A DNA stretch of 64,000 bases from Rhizobium sp. L51/94 (GCF_019355555.1 NZ_CP072144.1:271821-335820); one strand, 5' to 3'. Shown: positions 10,284 through 18,466, counted from the first letter of the stretch. The notes: generated by a model from the sequence alone, not told the origin. Translations and numbers: made by a program.

Positions 10284-10380
10284 GTTGGCTCCCGCGTCTT
10301 AGGAAGTAAAAAACTACCCTTAACAACAGTAGGCGCAATTGGAAATCGTCATTACGGTTTCGATATCCGGCTCCGGCAGA

Positions 10381-12357
10381 TCAACCGGCGCTTGCGGAGC
10401 CGAGTTCCGAAATGCATTTCTTCGCGCGCGGAATGGAGGCGGAGCTCATGCTGAGTTCGGTCAAACCGAATTTCAGGAACAACGGGATCAGGTCCGGGCG
10501 GGCAGCGGCCTCCCCGCACATGCCGACCATGATACCAGCCTCCTTGCCGGCCCTCGCTGCCATCTCGATTGCCGTCAGGACTGCCGCATTGCCGACGTCA
10601 TTGAGTGCCGCCACCTGCGGGTTCATCCGGTCGGCCGCCATGATGTATTGCGTCAGATCGTTTGTGCCGATCGAGAAGAAATCGACCTCTCTTGCCAGCG
10701 ACGGCGCAATCATCACCGCTGCGGGCGTCTCGATCATCACGCCGAGAGCGAAGCTCGCAAAAGGCTTTCCTTCCGCGGCAAGTTCGCGCGTGCATTCGCC
10801 GATCAGATCCCGCGTGCGCTTGACCTCTTCGATGGTGGATACCATCGGCAACATCACCTTGATATTGCCTTGCGTTGCGGCGCGCAGCAGTGCCCGCAGT
10901 TGCGGCTTGAAGATATCCGGCCTGTCGAGACACATGCGCACACCACGCCAACCCAGGAACGGGTTCTGCTCCTCGGGAAACACGATGCCCGACACTGGCT
11001 TGTCGCCACCGATGTCGAGCGTCCGGATGATGACCGGATCGGGTGCCATTCCCCGCGCTGCCTGAGAATAGATATCGAACTGCATGTCCTCGCTCGGCAA
11101 TCCGCCGTGCTTCATGAACAGGAGTTCGGTACGGAACAGGCCGATGCCCATCGCACCGGCTTCCTTGGCGGCTTCGAGTTCCTCGATGGAGCCTATGTTT
11201 GCGGCAACCTCGATCGGCGTGCCGTCCGCGAGATGCGGCCGCACATCCTTGAATGCACGCAGACGAACTTCCTCATTCGCCGCCGCGTCAAGACGCCGGG
11301 CGAACGTCTCGCGTAACGCCGCATCCGGATCGGGATAGATAAGTCCCTTGCCGCCATCGATGGCAACGTCCGTGGCCGCGACGAGGGCGTCGATACCATT
11401 GCCGAGACCGAGGACAGCCGGAATGCCGTGCGCCCTTGCAATGATGGCGATATGCGACGTGGCGCCACCGTGGGCGCAGATAACGCCCTTGATCAGTTTA
11501 ACCGGTGCGCGCGCCAGGTCCCAGGCGCCGATGTCTTCCGCCAGCACAATGGATGGCTCCGTGATTTCATCGAGACCGATATCTCGCTCGCCGGCAAGCG
11601 CCAGACAGATCTGTCGCGCAATGGCTTTTACGTCGTCGGCTCTTGCATTCAGATAGGCATCGGAAACGCGACCGAAGGAGGCTGCCGTTTCGTCCGTAAC
11701 CTTCAAGACGGCATCGGTCGCATCGAGGCCCTCGCCGATCGCAACCACGACGCCGTCGATGATCTCAGGATCGCCGGCAATCTCGACAAGCGCGGAAATG
11801 ATGCTGCTGTCCGTTTCAGACAATCCCTTGGCAGCGAGGGCTGCCTCCATCTGCTGTCTGACAGACGAGATCGCCTTCTCGAATCGCTCGATTTCGAAGA
11901 GGATTTCATCGTCCCGCAACCGGCGTTGCATAGGTTTGAATTTCTTCGGAAAATAGCGAAATATCTTCGCCAGGCCGACGCCCTCGCTGGCGGCGATCCC
12001 CTGAAGCACGCCGGCGCGCTCAGGCGCTGCATTGCCGGTAGCGTCACTTGCAGCTGGGGCCGCAGAGGCATTTGTGACGCCGTCGAGACCCGACTCCGGA
12101 TTCTCCAGGAACTCCACCAGTGCATCCAGCGCTTCCAGTGCGTCGGCGCCAGTCGCTCGCAGCGCCACAGAGTCATTTTCCTTGACCGCTAGCAGCATCA
12201 ATTTTACCGAGCTTTTCGCACTGACGACCTTCGCATCCTTGACGATCTCCACTTCGCTCGCAAAGCTCTTCGCCAGCTTGACGAAGCGAGTTGCCGGACG
12301 AGCATGAAGACCTTCCTTCACGCGCACAATTGTTGAGCGTTCCATAAAAACATCCAT
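10381..12357 (-). CDS. Fused PTS phosphocarrier HPr - enzyme I
   Basis: Supplies phosphate from PEP to the PTS permeases. The HPr domain covers about residues 5-90, with the phosphorylated His18 in GLHARPATRF. After an Ala-rich linker, enzyme I begins near residue 117; its active His302 lies in CAHGGATSHIAII and the C-terminal PEP-binding domain has the Cys of GMCGEAA near 614. The 658-residue length equals HPr plus EI. Most alphaproteobacteria have only the nitrogen-related PTS, so a complete carbohydrate EI beside its permeases is notable. The start is weakly marked: ATGs at 12357 and 12345 both lack a good ribosome-binding site. Confidence 0.93.
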   Translation of the reverse strand: MDVFMERSTIVRVKEGLHARPATRFVKLAKSFASEVEIVKDAKVVSAKSSVKLMLLAVKENDSVALRATGADALEALDALVEFLENPESGLDGVTNASAAPAASDATGNAAPERAGVLQGIAASEGVGLAKIFRYFPKKFKPMQRRLRDDEILFEIERFEKAISSVRQQMEAALAAKGLSETDSSIISALVEIAGDPEIIDGVVVAIGEGLDATDAVLKVTDETAASFGRVSDAYLNARADDVKAIARQICLALAGERDIGLDEITEPSIVLAEDIGAWDLARAPVKLIKGVICAHGGATSHIAIIARAHGIPAVLGLGNGIDALVAATDVAIDGGKGLIYPDPDAALRETFARRLDAAANEEVRLRAFKDVRPHLADGTPIEVAANIGSIEELEAAKEAGAMGIGLFRTELLFMKHGGLPSEDMQFDIYSQAARGMAPDPVIIRTLDIGGDKPVSGIVFPEEQNPFLGWRGVRMCLDRPDIFKPQLRALLRAATQGNIKVMLPMVSTIEEVKRTRDLIGECTRELAAEGKPFASFALGVMIETPAAVMIAPSLAREVDFFSIGTNDLTQYIMAADRMNPQVAALNDVGNAAVLTAIEMAARAGKEAGIMVGMCGEAAARPDLIPLFLKFGLTELSMSSASIPRAKKCISELGSASAG

Positions 12358-12384
12358 TCACTAGATAATCAGCAACAGTCGAGA

Positions 12385-12765
12385 TCAATCACCGATGGTG
12401 ATCGTCGTCCCGACGGAAAGCGCGCTTTTCAACACATCCGCGTCGATTGCCGCAGCGCAGATGGCACCCGGGCTGTCGACGGTCGTAGCGTCGTTGAAGT
12501 TGATGACGACGTGGCCGATTTCCAGCACCTTGTTCCAGGCAATCGGCCCGATCGCCGTGATCCGACTGCTGGCAGAACCCACCATGATCGGCGAGCCCAC
12601 GGAAGGCTCCTGTTCGGTGGGCCCGACATCGGGCAGATGGAGGACGGACACTTCGGCCAGTTCGGGCGGAGCGCCGTCGGCAAACAGAATGAGGACCCCG
12701 CCATCGGCCAGATCGGCCACGTCGGGACCGACGGCGGTAATCTGCGTCTTGAGGTGCAGTGCCAT
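12385..12765 (-). CDS. PTS glucitol/sorbitol-type IIA component
   Basis: Cytoplasmic phosphocarrier of a glucitol-family PTS permease, accepting phosphate from HPr and passing it to IIB. It has the family signature APPELAEVSVLH, with a histidine that is the likely phosphorylation site, and the PIMVGSASSRITAIG block. The ATG at 12765 follows AAGGA; an in-frame TTG two codons upstream is less likely. At 126 residues it matches SrlB-like proteins. It lies between the IIB and HPr-EI genes. Confidence 0.9.
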   Translation of the reverse strand: MALHLKTQITAVGPDVADLADGGVLILFADGAPPELAEVSVLHLPDVGPTEQEPSVGSPIMVGSASSRITAIGPIAWNKVLEIGHVVINFNDATTVDSPGAICAAAIDADVLKSALSVGTTITIGD

Positions 12766-12853
12766 GGACAAATCCTTCTCTATAGAAATAGCTCGGCCTG
12801 GTGTTGTAGCATTGGGCGTGCGGGCAGTCTGCTGGACGTCCGCACGCGTTGGC

Positions 12854-13852
12854 TTAGAACACGATCAGGCTGGTAACCCAGGCAATGAGCACAGAAACCG
12901 GGGCCATGATCTGGCGACTGATGAGGACTGCGGGAACGCCGATCTCGATCGTCTTGGGTTTTGCCTCACCCAGCGCCAGGCCCACAGGCACGAAGTCGCA
13001 ACCGACCTGCGCATTGTAGGCAAAGAGTGCCGGGAGGGCCATTGCGGGCGCAATGGTGCCGTTTGCGATCTGCGGGCCGATGATCGCCACGCCAATGACC
13101 TGGGCGATAACCGCACCTGGGCCGAGAATAGGCGACAGGAACGGCAGGCCGCAGATGGCGGAGATGATCAGAAGGCCGACGATATTGTTGGCAAGCGGCC
13201 CCATCGGCTCGGCAAGCACATCGCCAACGCCGGTATACAGAATGAAGCCTATCAGCATGGTCACAAATGCCATGAACGGCAGCACGTTGCGGATGACCTG
13301 GTCGATCGTACGGCGTCCGGCATTGAAGAAGATGCCGACGACGCGGCCCATGACGCGACCGATGCCAGCAATCAGGTTGATGAAACCACCACCGCCGGTC
13401 TCGACAGGTATCGTCTTGGGGGCGGCGGTTGCCTTCGGAGCCCCTCCGGCCGCTGCCACGGTAACCGGCTGGGAACCGTCGGCCATGGTGATGTTCTGCT
13501 CCTTCACCCCGGAGACATAGATGTCTTCGGTAATGAATTGCGCCAGAGGTCCCGACTGTCCGACAGGCGTGATGTTGACGGTGGGGATGCGCTTGCGCGG
13601 ATAGACCCCGCATCGCGCAGTACCGCCGCAATCGACGACGACAACGGCCATTTCGCCCTCGACCGGTGGCGCCCGGAAACCGTCGACGGCTTCGCCGCCG
13701 GTCAGTTCCGCGATCCGCCGCGCGACGGGGTGAATACCGCCGCCGGTGACCGAGACGATCTTGTTGCGCTGCATGGTCGGCTGGATAACCAGCGGGCCAC
13801 CCCAGCCCTGGGGACCCCTCGAAATATTTACTGCCTTGTATTCAGTTGCCAT
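12854..13852 (-). CDS. PTS glucitol/sorbitol-type IIB(C) component
   Basis: Membrane-anchored component that phosphorylates the polyol during uptake. The N-terminal IIB part contains VVVDCGGTARCGVYPRKRIP, where the first cysteine is the phosphorylation site, and NITPVGQSGPLAQF. An Ala/Gly-rich linker near residues 125-150 leads to several membrane segments (for instance VLPFMAFVTMLIGFILYTGV) that form part of the channel. The ATG at 13852 lies eight bases after GGAGGAGGGG; 332 residues, like SrlE. Substrate could be any polyol; glucitol itself is not implied, because no sorbitol-6-phosphate dehydrogenase is present. Confidence 0.92.
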   Translation of the reverse strand: MATEYKAVNISRGPQGWGGPLVIQPTMQRNKIVSVTGGGIHPVARRIAELTGGEAVDGFRAPPVEGEMAVVVVDCGGTARCGVYPRKRIPTVNITPVGQSGPLAQFITEDIYVSGVKEQNITMADGSQPVTVAAAGGAPKATAAPKTIPVETGGGGFINLIAGIGRVMGRVVGIFFNAGRRTIDQVIRNVLPFMAFVTMLIGFILYTGVGDVLAEPMGPLANNIVGLLIISAICGLPFLSPILGPGAVIAQVIGVAIIGPQIANGTIAPAMALPALFAYNAQVGCDFVPVGLALGEAKPKTIEIGVPAVLISRQIMAPVSVLIAWVTSLIVF

Positions 13853-13877
13853 AATAGCCCCTCCTCCCAAGTGGCAA

Positions 13878-14627
13878 TCAGAGTTCCACGCCTTGACGGC
13901 GGGCCATGATCATTGTGATACGTTCCGTCAGCATGCCCTTCAGCAGGATCACCACGAGGCCAACAATGGCGTACCAGATGGCCATCTTGATGTGGTATCC
14001 GCCCGGGACGACGCCGCGCTTTTCCAGCTCCTGCAGCGCCACGAGAACGCCGCCCCAGACGAAGTATTCGCCGGGATTGATATGCGGAAACAAGCCGAGC
14101 GGCGGATGAACGTAGGACACAGCTGCATCGTAAAAGGCAGGCTTGTGCTTTTCTTCCAGGAACGCGCCGAAGGTATAGGCCATCGGGTTGGTCAGGAAGA
14201 ACACCGACAGCAGCGGCAGCACGGTATAGCGCGTCAAGGCAATGCGCCCGGCGCCGCGAGCAATGCCGTGCACGCGCTCCTCGCCGACCATTTCGGTCAG
14301 GGCATAGAAGGCGGTCATCAGCACGACCAGCGTCGGGATAATTCCTGTCACGAAGCCTGCGAAGACCTCGCCGCCCTTCTGGAAAATGCCGATGAAATAC
14401 TTGCCGATATTCGCCAGTCCGCCGAGCTGCTCTTCTTTGTTGACGCTGTTCAGCTTTTCCTTGAATTGCTCGACGGAAATGTCGGAATTTGCCTGGGCCA
14501 GAACGATAAGCTTATCGGCGGCTCCCTTGGCAACCATCTTTCCGTGCAAGGCAGCATCGGAAAACGTCGACCCTAAATCGTGTATAGTGAGATGGCCATG
14601 ATCGGCCAGCACTGACGCGAATAACAT
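13878..14627 (-). CDS. PTS glucitol/sorbitol-type IIC component
   Basis: Integral membrane part of the glucitol-family permease. The N-terminal ~70 residues are hydrophilic and the rest has several membrane spans (GFVTGIIPTLVVLMTAFYAL, YTVLPLLSVFFLTNPMAY, MAIWYAIVGLVVILLKGML), with the SrlA-like block FPHINPGEYFVWGG. The ATG at 14627 follows AAGGAGGAG. 249 residues, slightly longer than typical SrlA (about 187) because of an insertion in the N-terminal half (TIHDL to the EEQLGG stretch). Confidence 0.88.
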   Translation of the reverse strand: MLFASVLADHGHLTIHDLGSTFSDAALHGKMVAKGAADKLIVLAQANSDISVEQFKEKLNSVNKEEQLGGLANIGKYFIGIFQKGGEVFAGFVTGIIPTLVVLMTAFYALTEMVGEERVHGIARGAGRIALTRYTVLPLLSVFFLTNPMAYTFGAFLEEKHKPAFYDAAVSYVHPPLGLFPHINPGEYFVWGGVLVALQELEKRGVVPGGYHIKMAIWYAIVGLVVILLKGMLTERITMIMARRQGVEL

Positions 14628-14675
14628 TCTCTCCTCCTTGAATGCAGTTCGGTTGATCTGAAATAGCTTTGGTTT

Positions 14676-15101
14676 TTATGCCGAGGCCAGCCTGAGGCGC
14701 GGCGCTGCCGGCCCCTTGCCCTCTCGAACGTGCTCGACCTGCTCGATTGCCTTGGAAATGGCCGCGTGCGTGTTGTCCGCAGCAGCGACGGCTTGCGCAG
14801 CTTTCAATGCATTGAGCGACTGGCCTTCATATTGCTCGTTTCGCTTGAATTTGGCGAAAACGGAACGTCCGGTCATCGTCATGAGGCGTTGCACCTTCAT
14901 GTCCTGGCCGACGACCAGCAATGCAATCGTGCCTCTTCTGAGGCGACCGCGCGCGTGTCCGGCACCCACGTATCCGTCATTATATTTGCTGGTTATTCCT
15001 TTGAAGACGTCTGTGTAGTGCCGCATCTGCAGCCAGACGCCAATCACTTGCAACATCCACACCGCGCCCAAAGCGAGCAGCGCCCATTGCCATATAGCCA
15101 T
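14676..15101 (-). CDS. GutM-family regulator/accessory protein
   Basis: Homologue of GutM (SrlM), the small activator-type protein of glucitol PTS operons. It has one N-terminal membrane-like segment (WALLALGAVWMLQVIGVWLQM) and a conserved glycine-rich middle (YNDGYVGAGHARGRLRRG). The chosen ATG at 15101 follows GGGAGGGG; an upstream ATG at 15161 would lie inside the operator and has no ribosome-binding site. 141 residues. First gene of the minus-strand PTS operon. Confidence 0.85.
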   Translation of the reverse strand: MAIWQWALLALGAVWMLQVIGVWLQMRHYTDVFKGITSKYNDGYVGAGHARGRLRRGTIALLVVGQDMKVQRLMTMTGRSVFAKFKRNEQYEGQSLNALKAAQAVAAADNTHAAISKAIEQVEHVREGKGPAAPRLRLASA

Positions 15102-15151
15102 CTTCACCCCTCCCGAAAGTGTCGCTGCCCAGTCATTCATCCTCACGTCAT

Positions 15152-15190
15152 AAATGAACATTTGTATTGTGGTATGTCAATATGTATAAA
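15152..15190. promoter_or_regulatory. Divergent promoters and operator between gutM and the HAD gene
   Basis: Plus strand: TTGTAT (15162-15167), 17 bases, TATAAA (15185-15190), driving the HAD gene. Minus strand: TTGACA (15175-15180), driving gutM, with a poorly defined -10 near 15152-15158. The motif AAATGAACATTTGT at 15152-15165 overlaps the plus -35 and the minus -10, so one bound repressor could close both promoters. Confidence 0.6.
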
Positions 15191-15285
15191 TTCGAAGCGG
15201 GGAGCGAGACGAACTTTTCTTTAGCAAAAGGCAGTTAGCAGCATCTCCAATGGATTTCCGCACAGTGTCCGGGGAGGGACAGGGA

Positions 15286-15966
15286 TTGGCAAAAGACCGG
15301 CTTTTCATATTCGATTGCGATGGCGTTCTTGTCGATAGCGAGCCGTTGGCTGCCTCGGCCTATGTTCGGGTGTATGCAAGGCACGGGCTGACAATCACCC
15401 CGGACGTGGTCGGCAAATGCTTTGGAATGAAGCAGGCCGATATCTTCGCCCGCATACATGATCTGACAGGACAAGATTACCCTAGGGACCATGTCGAGGA
15501 CGTCTGGCTGGAAACCAAAGAGGTCTTCACCGAGCAACTCGAAGCCATGAAGGGCGTGGCGGCTTTTCTGTCCGCTCTCGATGCACGATGCTGCGTCGCC
15601 TCGTCTTCCTCGCTGGAAAGAATACAGCATAGCCTGTCGCTGACTGGACTGATTTCGTTTTTCGGCGACGACATTTTCAGTTCGTCCATGGTGAAACACG
15701 GCAAGCCCGCCCCGGACCTGTTTCTCTTCGCAGCCAGCAAGATGGGGTTCGCTCCGTCTGATTGTCTCGTCATCGAAGATTCGTTGTTTGGCGCGCAGGC
15801 GGGACGTGCGGCCGGCATGACGGTTTTCGGCTTTACCGGCGGAGGCCACTCCTATGCTGAGCACGAGACACATTTGCTTGAAGCGGGCGCCGACAAGGTA
15901 TTCAGTTCATTCGAGGGGCTTTCAAGGGAAGCCATGATTTGGGCGAACTTGCCGAAAGGACGGTAA
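15286..15966 (+). CDS. HAD-superfamily sugar-phosphate phosphatase / beta-phosphoglucomutase-like
   Basis: HAD hydrolase of the beta-phosphoglucomutase/YfbT-YniC group. Motif I FDCDGVLVDSE carries the nucleophile Asp and the acid/base Asp; motif II is ASSSS; motif III Lys is in KHGKPAPD; motif IV is IEDSLFGAQAG. The likely start is the TTG at 15286, eight bases after GGGGAGGG; an ATG at 15250 lacks such a site. 226 residues. It leads the plus-strand PTS arm and could relieve build-up of polyol phosphate or remove phosphate from a pathway side product. Phosphatase and mutase functions cannot be separated here. Confidence 0.88.
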   Translation: MAKDRLFIFDCDGVLVDSEPLAASAYVRVYARHGLTITPDVVGKCFGMKQADIFARIHDLTGQDYPRDHVEDVWLETKEVFTEQLEAMKGVAAFLSALDARCCVASSSSLERIQHSLSLTGLISFFGDDIFSSSMVKHGKPAPDLFLFAASKMGFAPSDCLVIEDSLFGAQAGRAAGMTVFGFTGGGHSYAEHETHLLEAGADKVFSSFEGLSREAMIWANLPKGR

Positions 15967-16001
15967 ATATCCGAGCGCGAAAGCTGTGCGCCGATAGGCA
16001 A

Positions 16002-16030
16002 TTGACACAAATTTCTTTTTGAATCATAAA
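16002..16030 (+). promoter_or_regulatory. Promoter of the galactitol-type PTS genes
   Basis: TTGACA (16002-16007), a 17-base spacer, CATAAA (16025-16030). Predicted start near 16037, leaving a leader of about 70 bases before the IIC gene. Confidence 0.65.
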
Positions 16031-16047
16031 CTTTCGTATTGTTGGAG

Positions 16048-16059
16048 GAACAAATGTTC
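16048..16059 (+). promoter_or_regulatory. Palindromic operator in the IIC leader
   Basis: GAACAAATGTTC, a near-perfect palindrome whose other strand reads GAACATTTGTTC and so shares GAACATTTGT with the operator at 15156-15165. It lies about 12 bases after the predicted transcription start, a typical repressor position. Confidence 0.55.
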
Positions 16060-16107
16060 TGATGCGGCAGAGGAGCCGCCTGGAGCATGGGAGGGGAGAA
16101 TTCGCAT

Positions 16108-17517
16108 ATGGACACTTTTCTGAGTGGCTTGAAGTCGGCCGTCGATACGCTTGGTCCGACTGTTCTTTTGCCTATCGTTATTTTCATCATTGCCGTCATT
16201 CTCGGAGCGAAGGTCGGCAAGGCATTTCGCGCGGCGGTGACAATCGGCGTCGCCTTTATCGGGATCAACCTTGTTCTCGGGCTGATGTTCAACTCGATTG
16301 GCGCAGTTGCCCAGGCGATCGTCACCAACACCGGCATAAAGCGGGACATCGTCGACGTTGGCTGGCCATCTGCTGCCGCCATCGCGTTTGGTTCGTCGGT
16401 CGGCTTGTGGGTCATTCCAGTCGGCATTCTCGTCAACGTCGTCCTGCTGCTGCTGCGCTGGACCCGCACACTGAACGTCGATGTCTGGAATTTCTGGCAC
16501 TTCGCCTTCATCGGTTCGCTGGTCGTGGCGGCAACCGACAGCCTTGCCTATGGCATCGCCATAGCAGCCCTGGCGGCTGCCCTGTCCTTGCTGTTTGCCG
16601 ACTGGTCCGCCCGCGCAGTCCAGCAGTTCTATGGCGTCCCCGGCATCTCGGTGCCGCATATTGCCTCGGCACAAATTCTGCCGATCGCAATCGTCCTCAA
16701 CTGGATCATGGATCGCATCCCGGGCATCAACAAGATCAACATCAGCACCGAAACCATCGAGCGTCGATTTGGCGTTTTCGGCGAGCCGGTCGTGCTGGGC
16801 CTCATCATCGGCCTCATACTCGGAACCATCGCCTTCTACAACGCTGGCGATCTCGGGACCGTTCTTTCAAAAATCCTCAGCACGGGCATGACGCTCGCCG
16901 CAGTCATGCTGCTCCTGCCACGCATGGTGAAAGTGCTGATGGAAGGCCTGCTTCCGGTTTCAGACGCTGCACAGGCGTTCGTGCGAAAGAGAACCGGAGA
17001 CCGCGAACTTCTCGTCGGCCTGGACTCCGCCATCCTGATTGGTCATCCGGCGGCGATCTCGTCGTCGCTCATCCTGGTTCCGATTGCGATCATCCTCTCG
17101 GTTATCCTGCCGGGTAATCGCGTCATTCTGTTTGCCGATCTCGCGGTCATCCCTTTCATCGTCGCCCTGACGGCACCGCTGCTCAAGGGCAACGTGTTCC
17201 GCATGGTCGTGGTTGGAACCGTGACGCTTGCCATCGGCTTCTATGTGGCGAATGCGCTTGCACCGTTGTTTACCAGCGCTGCCGTCTCATCCGGCTTCAA
17301 GCTGCCGGCGAACGCTTTGCAAGTCACCTCCGTTGTCGACGGCTTCCTCTGGATCCCCTATGTCATCATCAACGCGATCCAGGGGCTCGGCGTCTTCGGC
17401 ATCGTCCTGCTCGCGGCCATCATCGCGGCACTCTTCGCCCTTTATCGGCGCAATAGTCTTGCCTGGGAACGGGCCGCCGGGGCGGAAGACGAGCCGGTGG
17501 AAGCTTCTGCGGCCTGA
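16108..17517 (+). CDS. PTS galactitol-type IIC component
   Basis: Integral membrane permease of the galactitol PTS family (GatC type). About ten or more hydrophobic segments run along its 469 residues (TVLLPIVIFIIAVILGAKVG, AVTIGVAFIGINLVLGLMF, LVLGLIIGLILGTIAFY, VILFADLAVIPFIVALTAPL and others), with the family pattern of NAM/DIVDVGWP after the second span. The ATG at 16108 follows GGGAGGGGAG; an upstream ATG at 16087 overlaps that site. It is followed by IIA and IIB in the same direction. Neither galactitol dehydrogenase nor tagatose enzymes are nearby, so the transported polyol is probably something else. Confidence 0.9.
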   Translation: MDTFLSGLKSAVDTLGPTVLLPIVIFIIAVILGAKVGKAFRAAVTIGVAFIGINLVLGLMFNSIGAVAQAIVTNTGIKRDIVDVGWPSAAAIAFGSSVGLWVIPVGILVNVVLLLLRWTRTLNVDVWNFWHFAFIGSLVVAATDSLAYGIAIAALAAALSLLFADWSARAVQQFYGVPGISVPHIASAQILPIAIVLNWIMDRIPGINKINISTETIERRFGVFGEPVVLGLIIGLILGTIAFYNAGDLGTVLSKILSTGMTLAAVMLLLPRMVKVLMEGLLPVSDAAQAFVRKRTGDRELLVGLDSAILIGHPAAISSSLILVPIAIILSVILPGNRVILFADLAVIPFIVALTAPLLKGNVFRMVVVGTVTLAIGFYVANALAPLFTSAAVSSGFKLPANALQVTSVVDGFLWIPYVIINAIQGLGVFGIVLLAAIIAALFALYRRNSLAWERAAGAEDEPVEASAA

Positions 17518-17604
17518 GAGAAGGCGTTGGTAAACCAGACCGGCAAAGACGACACTCGCACTCTAAAGTCCTTGTGCGGGTGTGACAGAAACTGGAGAGA
17601 CGAC

Positions 17605-18078
17605 ATGCCTACCCTGTTGGACATACTGGAACCGGAAGCCATCCTGCTCGATGTTCGGGCTACCACGGCGGAAGAGGTAATCCGGCTACTCGCAGCCCGG
17701 CTGCAGACGCTCGGATATGTCAAGGCTACCTACGCGGACGCCGTTGTCAGCCGCGAAAAGAACCTGCCGACAGGACTGCCGCTGGAGCGGGACGAAAATG
17801 TCGCCGTGCCGCACACCGACCCGGAGCACGTAATCAAGGCAGGCGTTGCCATGGCGACCCTGTCGACGCCGGTTGTGTTCGCCAATATGGAGGAACCGGA
17901 AGAACTGCTCCCTGTCGGTACCGTTTTCCTGCTTGCCATCAACGACAAGGACAAGCAGATCGAAACCCTTCAACAAATTATCGAAGCCATTCAAAGCCCG
18001 ACGACGCTCGATGGATTGAAGCGCGCCAAAACGCTTTATGACGTCAGGGTGCTTCTCGGCTCACCAAAGGAATCCTGA
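17605..18078 (+). CDS. PTS IIA component, fructose/mannitol-galactitol type
   Basis: Soluble IIA of the PTS_EIIA type 2 fold. The phosphorylated histidine lies in the typical motif NVAVPHTD, with the upstream ATYADAVVSREKNLPTGLPL block. The ATG at 17605 follows GGAGAG; 157 residues. It receives phosphate from HPr, probably the fused HPr-EI at 10381-12357, as no other HPr is in the window, and passes it to the IIB directly downstream (2-base gap). Confidence 0.92.
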   Translation: MPTLLDILEPEAILLDVRATTAEEVIRLLAARLQTLGYVKATYADAVVSREKNLPTGLPLERDENVAVPHTDPEHVIKAGVAMATLSTPVVFANMEEPEELLPVGTVFLLAINDKDKQIETLQQIIEAIQSPTTLDGLKRAKTLYDVRVLLGSPKES

Positions 18079-18080
18079 AC

Positions 18081-18368
18081 ATGGCCAAGCAGAAAACGAT
18101 CCTTTTCGCATGCGGTACCGGAATTGCCACGTCGACGGCCGTGAACGCTGCAGTGACCGAAGAAATGAAGAAGCGTGGCCTGTTTTTCAACGCCATGCAG
18201 GCGAAGGCGACCGAGGTCCCGTCGCTTGCCGACGGCGTCGACTTTATCGTCTCCACCACGCCCATTTCCGCATCCGTCACGAAACCGGTGATCAAGGGCC
18301 TGGCCTTTCTGACCGGGATCGGCAAGGACAAGGTTCTCGACGAGATAGAAATGGCTCTCAGAAAATAA
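18081..18368 (+). CDS. PTS galactitol-type IIB component
   Basis: Small cytoplasmic IIB with the active-site P-loop ACGTGIATSTAV; Cys11 is the phosphorylation site. 95 residues, as usual for GatB. It ends the plus-strand PTS arm (HAD-IIC-IIA-IIB). Confidence 0.93.
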   Translation: MAKQKTILFACGTGIATSTAVNAAVTEEMKKRGLFFNAMQAKATEVPSLADGVDFIVSTTPISASVTKPVIKGLAFLTGIGKDKVLDEIEMALRK

Positions 18369-18466
18369 TCCCTATGGCATCTGCCCAGACGTAAAATACC
18401 GCCAGCTCCATCACGTCGAATGCGGCAGGCGATCGGCACTATCGACGTCCTGACGCGGCAACAAGC

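Noticed and set aside
10381..18368. Sorbitol or galactitol catabolic operon
   Set aside because: No sorbitol-6-phosphate dehydrogenase, galactitol-1-phosphate dehydrogenase or tagatose-bisphosphate aldolase is in the locus; the LacD-like aldolase at 38793 belongs to another regulon.
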